Below are positions 31,231-39,868 of a stretch of 64,000 bases of DNA, piece by piece. Source of the stretch: Prorocentrum cordatum (Eukaryota > Sar > Dinophyceae > Prorocentrales > Prorocentraceae); assembly GCA_963575745.1 (NCBI GenBank), contig CAUYUJ010019348.1, positions 287,001 through 351,000 of the forward strand, given 5' to 3'. The notes under the pieces were generated by a model. The model did not search any database and was not told where the DNA came from. It saw only the letters and a list, made by a program, of their open reading frames with translations. Position numbers and translations under genes: made by a program. Position 1 is the stretch's first letter. The number at the start of each line of letters is the position of its first letter.

Positions 31231-32039
31231 TCAAAGAGGGCACTGCCGATGTCGTGTCGGAGCAGTCTGCCCTGTACCACTACTGCGCCCTCGAAGTTGT
31301 GATCATGGAGCTGGCCGGGGACAGCGCGGAGTGCGAGGGCGAGGGCAAGGCTGCGGCGCTCGAGATCCCCGACAGCGACGTGGAGATAGTCGACGCTGGC
31401 GGCGGGGTATCTTTCCCCGCGCCGCCGGACGGGCTTTGCCTCTATTCTGTCGCCATCGCCGCGCGGGACCCCGTGGCATGGATGCAAGCTAGAGACGACG
31501 AGGGCTGGATGCACGACCGCATCAGAGAGCGCGCGGAGCGGCTCGAGGCCAAGGCCATCTCGGAACGTCTCATCGCTTGCGTGGAGCGCCATGGCAAACA
31601 AGACGAAGCCGCTCGCTTGCGCCTCGCGGGCGCGGATGGGCATCCGGGGATGGGCGAGCTTCGGTATCTCGCAGAAGTGCTTGGGGGCCGTATATTGCTT
31701 AGCGGCGCCCACAATGCCGAGAACCCCGTCATCTCGTACGGGGATGATGGCGGCCCAATGCTCTTCCACGTCAAGTTCAGCCCGTGTATGGGCGCCGACG
31801 GCATCATGGCAGATCACTGGGTTCTCCTGGAAACGTACATGAGCAGAGGGCCCCTCATCGCGTACACTTCCGACGCAGCCCTCGGGCGCCGGGCGCCCGC
31901 GAGGACGCCCGGTGATTTCGCGGAGCCCGATGAATCCGGGGACGACCTCGAGCCTGAGGTCGAAGAATCCGAGGAGGCCGATTGCGAGGGCGGTGAGTCG
32001 GAGGAGGCCGAAGACGACTCGGAAAAGGACTACCTCTGA

Positions 32040-33300
32040 ATTTCTGACGCCACGGAATACTCCTTCTCTGTCCTGTGTCTTGTCGTTCGCTTTTTCCGCT
32101 CATCACCCGGGTTAGCTGCGCTGACCCCTTCCATATTTATTCCTGGCCGCGCTGCGAATTGCCCGCAGGCAGAAAAAAAAACACTGGAACGCTCTCGCGA
32201 TGAGAGGATCCGACGATGCACTTGCTACCGCTTCGCGGAATCAGGAGGACGTGGGAGGAGAAGGTAAGAGGTAGGAGGAGAAGGTATGATGGGGGAGGGG
32301 TGGGAGGAGGTAGGATGAGATACTCTATGTTATGGAAACAATTGGTTATCTAAGAATTGGCGTCGCCAACCCCCCGGCCAACCCTCTGAGTAACACAGTA
32401 ACGCAACGCCTGCTGGAAGCGAGCGGGCACGCTCGGACTGAACTTCCTGGCAACAACGATGGCAGCGCGATGACCATCGCGTGCGATCGGGCACGCATGG
32501 GATGAACTTCGCGGCAGAAGCGGCGGCCATGCGATGTGCATCATAAGCGAGCCGGCACACTCGAAAAGAGCTCCCCTCCGACATCGCCGGCAATGCGACG
32601 CGCGGTGCCCGCGAGCCAGCACGCTTGGAGTGCGCTTCTTGGCCTCGACGCTGGCAGCGTGATGATCATCAAGTGTCGCGCGAAATGGGCCTGCTGCTGC
32701 TCCTCCTCCTCCTCCTCCTTCTCCTCATTATCCTCCTCCTCCTCCTCCTCCTCCTCCTCCTCCTCCTCCTCCCTCTGCCACCCCCCCCTCACTGGATGCT
32801 CATCGACAGAGTTGCAAGGGTGTCCCAAGCGCAATGGGCCAGATAACTTGATGAGTGGCCAGAGCATCTCGGAGCCCAGTTCGGAGGATGTTTCGCGCAA
32901 AACGGGCCTGCTCATCCTCCTCGTCTTCCCCCCCCCCTCTCCATTGATGCTCTTCTGTGACGAGGTCCTGGGCCACCCAGGCCAGATAACCCGAAGTCCG
33001 GGCATCTCGGATGCCAAAATTCCGAAGCCAATTTCACGCGAAAACGGCCAGACTACTTCAATAACCTCATATTGAACCACGAGATGTGAGGACGTCCCGA
33101 GCGAAACCGGCCAGATCACCTCAAGCCAGGGCATCTCGGAGCCCAGAGGTCCGAGGATGTCTGATGCGCAATGCGCCGGATCACTTCGAGAGCCGCATCT
33201 TGGAACTGAATGTTCTGAGGATGTCCCAAGCCAGTCGGCCGAGTCATCCCAAGTCAGGGCATCTCGGAGCCCTGGGTTACGAGGATTTCTCACGCGACAC
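32040..33300 (+). repeat. MULE-1 right subterminal region with about 105-bp repeats
   Basis: After the gene B stop there is no further gene. GGGCATCTCGGAGCCC words recur near 32865, 32998, 33130 and 33260 with GAGGATGT and GCGCAA, showing diverged tandem units of about 105-130 bp. A TCC tract lies at 32697-32770. Confidence 0.7.
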
Positions 33301-33339
33301 GGGGCTCCACATCTCCTTCATTATCCTGCCAACGCTCCT

Positions 33340-33487
33340 CCTTCTCCTCCTCCTCGGCGGCGGCGGCAGCGGTGGCGGCGACGACGACGACGAAGACGAC
33401 GACGACGACGACGACGGACGACGACGGCGGCGACGTCGACGACGACGGGCTGGGCCGAGCCGGCGCGCGGGCCGGGCCGGCCGAGCT

Positions 33488-33518
<31 letters not shown>

Positions 33519-33590
33519 ACGACGCAGACGACGACGTCGACGACGACGGCGACGACGGCGACGACGACGACGGCGACAAAACAAAACAAA
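33340..33590 (+). repeat. GAC/GGC trinucleotide microsatellite
   Basis: GACGACGAC and GGCGGCGGC runs interrupted by GCCGGCGCGCGGGCCG. It is open in all frames (poly-Asp, poly-Arg, poly-Thr) and is not a gene. A mirror copy lies at 38285-38520. Confidence 0.9.
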
Positions 33591-33594
33591 TGAC

Positions 33595-33803
33595 TTGGTG
33601 GTTCCTCCAAGTCTCTGACCCGGTTGTTCCAGTCTCTGACGCAGCTGGGCCCAGTCTCTGACACGGCTCGGCCAAGTCTCTGACCCGGTTGTTCCAGTCT
33701 CTGACACGGCTGGGCCCAGTCTCTGACGCGGCTCGGCCCAGTCTCTGACCCGGTTGTTCCAGTCTCTGACGCGGTTGTTCAGTCTCTGACCCGGTTCCCA
33801 GCG
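33595..33803 (-). repeat. MULE-1 right terminal repeats
   Basis: Nine to ten units of CAGTCTCTGACCCGGTTGTTC type, inverse of the left array, ending CCGGTTCCCAGCG at the element border. Confidence 0.95.
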
Positions 33804-33813
33804 GGCCGCACTA
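33804..33813. other. TSD of MULE-1, right copy
   Basis: GGCCGCACTA, partner of 21080-21089 (8/10 identical). Confidence 0.8.
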
Positions 33814-36497
33814 CGATCAAATACTGCAATCGGCCCTCCAGCAATGCTTCGGATTCCCTCACCAACACTTGGTCATATAGTCGACCCATACCCTCATCCA
33901 ACGGCGCACCCTGGGCAGAGCATGGCCGCGAGCCGTGGAATACCACATCGTCTTCCAGCTCGGGTGGTATCTTCTCTTCAAGATTTATTCCAAGCGCCAG
34001 CTCCGGGGGGATATGGAGCCCAGGCGCCCGCGCCCCCATTCCCGCCCATACACCAACGGGCATCACAGGGCCCACAACTGAGCCCATGTCGCCTGGAAGG
34101 GCAGACTACGAGTTTTCGCCTCCGCCTGCAATGCCGCTTACGCCAGTACTGGGCCACCCGACTCCACCAGCCAGTCCACCGGCCCCACTCCAAGTTGACC
34201 CCGTTCCCCCGCTTCCGCGCCGCAATTTCATCCGGCATCCCACCGTCCCGACCTCGACGCATCCCGCTCAGGGACCTCGACGCATCCCGCTCAGGGCCCT
34301 CTGACACCCCCGCGACCCCCCGACGACCATCGCCCCGACCGCCATCCAACATTTGCGGTGGCCAGTGGCGCCGCCGGCCCAGAGATGGCCCAAGCGCCAG
34401 CCTCCTCGGATCAACCACAACAACTTGCATGCTAGCTATATGGGCAGCATGAGCGATCTGGACGAGGAGGAAAACATGAACGAAGGGTTCACTGTCGCAC
34501 GGGCCCGCCGCCCGGGGGACGCACCACCTCCAGCTGAACCCCCGGCTCCAGTTGAACAACAACATCCATTTACAGCGGCGGCCCGAATTGATTTTCTGAG
34601 CCGGGGCAAGAGCCCGTGGATTTCAGATTTCTCTTGCCGGTGCCCAACATACGAGTTGCAATCCCGCCAGCCCTTTGGGCGTGAGTGGGAGAGCCCGCTC
34701 TGTTCTCAACCCCCTTCTTCCCCCTCGGGGAGGGGGTTGCCCCTCCCCCTACGTACTCCCTCCCCCTGGGCCTGGAGAGGACGTCTCGCGGGTCGTTGGA
34801 AGGGTCTTTTTCGACTCCTGGGAGAGCTAAAATTCGACACCCCTCACGAGGATTCTGGCCCCGACGAAAGGGGGGAGAAAAGTGCCGGCCCCATCTGCGA
34901 TCGATCGCCCGATAGATGGCCCCAAGATTCCTCCCAGATCCCTTCCAAAGAGTCCCAAAAGGCCCCAAGAGGCCTCCAAGAGGCCCGAAGATGCCCCCAA
35001 GAGGCGCCCAAGAGGCCCCAAGAGGCTCCCCCGAGGCACCCAAGACGCAAACGGCCTCTAAGAGGCTCCCAAGAGGCCCGAAGAGGCTCCCCCAAGGCAC
35101 CCAAGACGCTCCTAGAAGCCCCATGGGGCCGCCAAGAAGCCCCGAAGACGCCCCAAAAGGCTTCCACGAGGCTCCCAAAACGATTCGCACCACGACGAGG
35201 GCCCCGAACGACTCACACCACGAGGAGCCCGAACGAGTCAGACCAGGAGGAGGGGCCCGAACGACTCACACGACGACGAGGGGCCCGAATAACTCACACC
35301 ACGAGAAGCCCGAACGACTCACACCAGGACGAAGAGCCCGAACGACTCTTATCACGAAGAGCCCAAACGATTCACACCAGGAAGAAGGGCCCGAACGACT
35401 CACACCAGGACAAGAAACCCCAGACGACTCAAACCACGAGGAGCGTTTTCTCTCCCTCCTCCTCCGCCTCGCCCTTCCCCCGCTCCCACCACAAGGAGGA
35501 TGTGCAAGGGGGCGGGAGGAAGGAGGAACAAGGGAGATATGCGGGGGCAGGCGGAAACACGCCTGAAAAACACGACTGTCGGCATGCTTCGCAAGAGTTG
35601 CTGTTTTGAGATGGGCTGGCGGGGACACGCGAAGCGTAAAGAATTGCGTTTGTGTTGGGGCTACTGGACAAGTGCCCTATCAAGGCAAACCGCGGTGACG
35701 TACAGAGGGTCTTCATGGGCCACAGGTGGTCGAATTTTATCGAACCGATGATCTGGGCAGCTGCAGCCCAAGAGGCCACCCATCCTCTTCTCGAGTGGAT
35801 TGCAACATTTCTCGACACGTTTGGAACGGCATACACGCTAGCGGACGAACGCGCATCGTCGGGTTTACTACGACAAGTTTATCACGATTTACGGTATGCG
35901 TCTACTTCGTGGGAAGCACGCTCGCAAAACGACGTTCTTTTTGCAATGGATTCAATCAGTCAACGCGCCAGTGGAGCATTACAACGTTGGCCATTATATG
36001 GGACGGACTGCCCAAAAATACGTTTTGCAACAAGCATCAAACGCATTTCCTCGTTCACTGATATTCGTGACCGCCTTCGTTGCAGTGGCCATGGGCTTGT
36101 AAGACAATCCCCCGATTCGCTACCACTTAGTCCACGAGCTCCACCAACGTATCAGCATGCGACCCGCAGGGCACCCAACCCCTCCACAACCACGAGCTGC
36201 AGAAGCCAATGGGAGGCAACCACGAGCACCTCCGGGACCGATGTGGGGTTCATACGGTGGACCAGTTGCACGACCCCGAACGGATGGGCGCATCTGGACG
36301 CCATTCAATGGTTACCAACCATCAAAGGGGTGCCGCACTGGGTGCGAAGTCATTTCGTCAGTTTTCTTACCCAGTGTTCGGCTACGGTGGAATCGACGCA
36401 TGCGGCATGGGACAGACAGGGGAAATAGGAAGCACCATGCATTCAGGCTTGGACATTGTTCTTACTCTTACCTCGCCTTCTCCTCCACCACACCTCG
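33814..36497 (+). mobile_element. LINE-A, continuation after MULE-1
   Basis: The Pro-rich N-terminal ORF continues from 33805 to about 34450. A second frame holds MSDLDEEENMNEGFTVARARR (34447 on). At 35700-35870 HRWSNFIEPMIWAAAAQ matches HRWSKLMLPLILAAAG of LINE-C, and 36240-36490 (PNGWAHLDAIQWL, then QAWTLFLLLPRLLLHHT) matches PDGWKHLRAIDMQQY and QAWKLFILLPRLLLHHT. The sequence then stops abruptly where DIRS-B begins. Frames are broken by indels and by a minisatellite block at 34680-35590. The RT domain itself is absent here. Confidence 0.75.
34680..35590 (+). repeat. Minisatellite block inside LINE-A
   Basis: CCCAAGAGGCCCC units at 34915-35170, as at 4790-4978, are followed by units of about 30 bp with GCCCGAACGACTCACACCA at 35185-35440 and a CTCC-rich end. 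The block separates LINE-A parts that are adjacent in LINE-C, so it is probably an insertion or local expansion. Confidence 0.75.
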
Positions 36498-36653
36498 CAC
36501 AGCGCTGCGGGCGCGGCGCTCTCCGGCGTCCGCCACGCGGTCGCAGCAACCGTCCTGCGATGGGTGCGGCGGCGCGTCGGGCGGCGCTGCCCCCGCCGAG
36601 CACAAGGCGGTGGCGGCGCGCGCCTCGACGGCGACGCCTGGCTGCTACAACCC
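36498..36653. repeat. DIRS-B terminal direct repeat, copy 1
   Basis: 156 bp beginning CACAGCGCTGCGGGCG and ending GCTGCTACAACCC, repeated at 36976-37131 with few differences. It marks the border where LINE-A is interrupted. Confidence 0.85.
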
Positions 36654-36975
36654 GGGCGGATGTGGGTGGGGCGAAACGCGCCCAGGCCAGAGATGGCGCC
36701 CCGCCTGCCGCGGTCAAATTATGATTTCACCTGTACGCGGCAAGGCTGGCAGGCACCGCGGTGAGAGCTCGCGTTCGCTCCCTCCGCGGCGGCCTAGCCG
36801 CGGCGCAGCCGACAAAGCCGCGGCTCCATCTTTCTCGCGTTTCGCGTGCTGTTCGCCTCGCGGCGACGCGCCCCTCGCAAGCTCATTCGCTCGCTGCGTG
36901 GCGCGCGGACGCACGCGCAGCGCAGCCTCGCTGCTGTGCCCGCGAACGACATTCGTGCCTCGGCTGTTCGCTCAC

Positions 36976-37131
36976 CACAGCGCTGCGGGCGCGGCGCTCT
37001 CCGGCGCCCGCCGCGCGGTCGCAGCGACCATCCTGCGATGGGTGCGGCGGCGCGTCGGGCGGCGCTGCCCCCGCCGAGCACAAGGCGGTGGCGGCGCGCG
37101 CCTCGACGTCGACGCCTGGCTGCTACAACCC
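36976..37131. repeat. DIRS-B terminal direct repeat, copy 2
   Basis: Partner of 36498-36653. Two copies 322 bp apart near one end recall the split repeats of DIRS-like elements. Confidence 0.85.
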
Positions 37132-37289
37132 AATGCAACAGCAGGCTGGCGTCAGCCGTCGTGCGCGCGCCCCCCACTGCCAATCGTCGCGGATTTCTTG
37201 CCGCGCGCGGTGCGAAAGGCGCGACGAAGCGCGCATTGCGGCTGAGAGGCAACGCTTGCGGGGGCTTGGCCCGCGGCCCCTGGGCCCCC

Positions 37290-38059
37290 GCTGGCGGAGA
37301 GGGCCATGCCCTCGCCCGTCGCAGCGCCCTCCAAGGCAGGCTGGTCTAGGTAGGCCTTGAAGGCGCCGAACCTTCAGTTACCGGCCCGCAAAATGGTTGC
37401 GAGGCCACCTTGTCCGAGGGTCTCCGCGTGGCCGCGCCGCAGGCACCTAGAGGTGATACGGGCGGCATTGGGGAGCCCCGCCGCGCGCGCCGACCTGCGC
37501 AGGTTGCGGGCAACCGCCGGCGCGGGGAGAACGCGCCCTGCCTTGGTCGGCTTCGCCAAGTGGGCGAAGGGGGAGGCACCCGGCGCTATATCGCCCAGCA
37601 GGGTGCGCGGGGCGTGCACCGGGCAGGTCGCGGTGCATATGCGACACCAGCACGAACGTCTGACAGCGCTCGGCCTAGGCATGTGCTTGCGCCTCGAAAG
37701 GTGGAGGACGACCGCTTCGCCCGTGGTGAAAAGCACGATGGTCGGCGCTGGGCGGTCAAGTTCCTCCTGCTTGAAACGGAAATTGGCCGCCATCGCGGGA
37801 TCGCCAATGCGGATAAGCAGCGCCTCCGAGGGCAGCCTTAGGGCTAGGGCAAAGGCGACCACGAACAGCGCTCGCACCCGAGGATCTGGCACGTGCGGCA
37901 GCATTGCGACTAGCGCCTTCCGCGTGACAGGAGGAGGTCGCGGGCCGGGCTGAGGCGCACGGTGCTTGATCGCGGTCTTCGCGCGCGCTACTGCTGGGCT
38001 GCGGAACGCCGAGCGATCGAGACCTAGAAGCACGCATGCCTTGTCGGCCTGAGCCTTAT
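37290..38059 (-). pseudogene. DIRS-B tyrosine recombinase, catalytic half
   Basis: On the minus strand it runs from KACVLLGLDRSAF through VVAFALALRLPSEALLIRIGD (first catalytic Arg) and LSRRKHMPRPSAVRR (Lys region) to ITSRCLRRGHAETL. The box-II His, usually TSHCLRRG, is Arg here. A TGA follows RAGN where relatives have Trp, then the frame continues RFGAFKAYLDQP, with the nucleophile Tyr at 37350-37352. So two inactivating changes are visible: His to Arg, and a nonsense codon 11 codons before the Tyr. The N-terminal half of the gene lies at 50700-51420. Confidence 0.75.
38050..38059. other. TSD of MULE-2, left copy
   Basis: TGAGCCTTAT, identical to 50690-50699. Confidence 0.95.
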
Positions 38060-38275
38060 CGCTGGGAACCGGGTCAGAAACTGAACAACCGTGTCAGAGA
38101 CTGGAACAACCGGGTCAGAGACTGGGCCGAGCCGTGTCAGAGACTGTGCCCAGCCGCGTCAGAGACTGGAACAACCGGGTCAGAGACTTGGCCGAGCCGC
38201 GTCAGAGACTGGGCCCAGCTGTGTCAGAGACTGGAACAACCGGGTCAGAGACTTGGAGGAACCACCAGGTCATTT
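38060..38275 (+). repeat. MULE-2 terminal repeats, short array
   Basis: Units of GGAACAACCGGGTCAGAGAC, beginning CGCTGGGAACCGGGTCAG at the border. It corresponds to 33595-33803 of MULE-1. Confidence 0.95.
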
Positions 38276-38279
38276 GTTT

Positions 38280-38344
38280 TGTTTTGTCGCCGTCGTCGTC
38301 GTCGCCGTCGTCGCCGTCGTCGTCGACGTCGTCGTCTGCGTCGT

Positions 38345-38378
<34 letters not shown>

Positions 38379-39060
38379 AGCTCGGCCGGCCCGGCCCGCG
38401 CGCCGGCTCGGCCCGGCCCGTCGTCGTCGACGTCGCCGCCGTCGTCGTCCGTCGTCGTCGTCGTCTTCGTCGTCGTCGTCGCCGCCACCGCTGCCGCCGC
38501 CGCCGAGGAGGAGGAGAAGGAGGAGCGTTGGCAGGATAATGAAGGAGATGTGGAGCCCCGTGTCGCGTGAGAAATCCTCGTAACCCAGGGCTCCGAGATG
38601 CCCTGACTTGGGATGACTCGGCCGACTGGCTTGGGACATCCTCAGAACACTCAGTTCCAAGATGCGGCTCTCGAAGTGATCCGGCGCATTGCGCGCCAGA
38701 CATCCTCGGACCTCTGGGCTCCGAGATGCCCTGGCTTGAGGTGATCTGGCCGGTTTCGCTCGGGGCGTCCTCACATCTCGTGGTTCAATATGAGGTTATT
38801 GAAGTAGTCTGGCCGTTTTCGCGTGAAATTGGCTTCGGAATTTTGGCATCCGAGATGCCCGGACTTCGGGTTATCTGGCCTGGGTGGCCCAGGACCTCGT
38901 CACAGAAGAGCATCCATGGAGAGGGGGAGGAAGACGAGGAGGATGAGCAGGCCCGTTTTGCGTGAAACATCTTCCGAACTGGGCTCCGAGATGCTCTGGC
39001 CACTCATCAGGTTATCTGGCCCATTGCGCTTGGGGCACCCTTGCAACTCTGTCGACGAGC
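38280..39060 (+). repeat. MULE-2 GTC/GCC microsatellite and 105-bp units
   Basis: The mirror of 33340-33590 (here 38285-38520) is followed by the diverged GGGCATCTCGGAGCCC-type units in inverse orientation (38575-39060), then a GGA tract at 39080-39150. No gene. Confidence 0.85.
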
Positions 39061-39868
39061 ACCCAGTGAGGGGGAGGTGGCAGAGGGAGGAGGAGGAGGA
39101 GGAGGAGGAGGAGGAGGAGGAGAATGAGGAGAAGGAGGAGGAGGAGCAGCAGCAGGCCCATTTCGCGCGACACTTGATGATCATCACACTGCCAGCGTTG
39201 AGGCCAAGAAGCGCACTCCAAGCGTGCTGGCTCGCGGGCACCACACGTCGCATTGCCGGCGATGTCGGAGGGGAGCTCTTTTCGAGCCTGCCGGCTCGCT
39301 TATGATGCACATCGCATGGCCACCATTTCTGCCGCGAAGTTCATCCCATGCGCGCCCGATCGCACGCGATGGTCATCACGCTGCCATCGTTGTTGCCAGG
39401 AAGTTCAGTCCGAGCGTGCCCGCTCGCTTCCAGCAGGCGTTGCGTTACTGTGTTACTCAGAAGGGTTGGCCGGGGGGTTGGCGACGCCAATTCTTAGATA
39501 ACCAATTGTTTCCATAACATAGAGTATCTCATCCTACCTCCTCCCACCCCTCCCCCATCATACCTTCTCCTCCTACCTCTTACCTTCTCCTCCCACGTCC
39601 TCCTGATTCCGCAAAGCGGTGGCAAGTGCATCGTCGGATCCTCTCATCGCAAGAGCGTTCTGCCGCAATGTTTTGTTTCTGCCTGCGGGCAATTCGCAGC
39701 GCGGCCAGGAATAAATATGGAAGGGGTCATTACAGCTGACCCCGGGCTGGCACGAACGAGAACGCGAGGGCGAGAGGAAAGTGCAGCAATGGAGGAGGGG
39801 GGTGATGAGCGGAAAAAGCGAACGACAAGGCACAAGACAGAGAAGGAGTATTCCGTGGCGTCAGAAAT

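Larger units (their letters stand above)
26645..32039 (+). pseudogene. Gene B of MULE-1: transposase-Ubl-OTU fusion, two lesions
   Basis: Predicted exons: 26645 to about 26870, 27061-27350, 27455-28657, 28821-29602, 30027-30377 and 31231-32039. Junction phases from exon 2 onward agree. Domain order: a Cys/His segment (YLACKEHEYEDGS) and the DDE core with D at 27973 (CDATHDL), D at 28200 (LDGGTALLASA), CVQH at 28263-28274 and E at 28557 (DAIET). Next come an RGG-type linker, a Ubl-like domain split by intron 5 (MDVPQGSLAKAIYKAV; VKEGTADVV, CALEVVIMEL), and an OTU protease with PPDGLCLY (Cys 31437), GELRYLAEVLGGRI and DHWVLLE (His 31815). An acidic tail closes it. A one-base deletion near 28072 and a TAA at 29011-29013 break the transposase. 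The OTU end is open. Confidence 0.7.
21090..33803 (+). mobile_element. MULE-1, 12.7-kb Mutator-like transposon with Ubl/OTU genes
   Basis: The ends read TAGAGGGTGCCGGGTCAGAG (left) and the reverse complement of CGCTGGGAACCGGGTCAG (right), alike after a few bases. They open into arrays of 22-bp repeats in inverted orientation. Internally it holds gene A (two Ubl domains) and gene B (transposase-Ubl-OTU), both on the plus strand, embedded in minisatellites. MULE assignment rests on the 10-bp TSD and on the DDE core with C-x2-H in gene B. It interrupts the ORF of LINE-A. Compared with MULE-2 (38060-50689, inverted, about 95% similar by eye) this copy has a frameshift and a nonsense codon in the transposase and a mismatched TSD, so it looks older. 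Confidence 0.9.
36498..38059 (-). mobile_element. DIRS-B, 3' segment (split by MULE-2)
   Basis: This part contains the terminal repeats and the catalytic half of the tyrosine recombinase. The other part is 50690 to about 55200. Joining them at the MULE-2 TSD gives a continuous reading FANYKAQADKACVLLGL. Confidence 0.8.

Noticed and set aside
33086-33661. Acidic poly-Asp ORF and its antisense poly-Ser/Val partners
   Set aside because: Trinucleotide GAC/GGC repeat within the MULE end.
21090-33803. Maverick/Polinton or giant-virus origin of the 12.7-kb element
   Set aside because: No DNA polymerase B, packaging ATPase or retroviral-type integrase was seen, and the TSD is 10 bp rather than 6.
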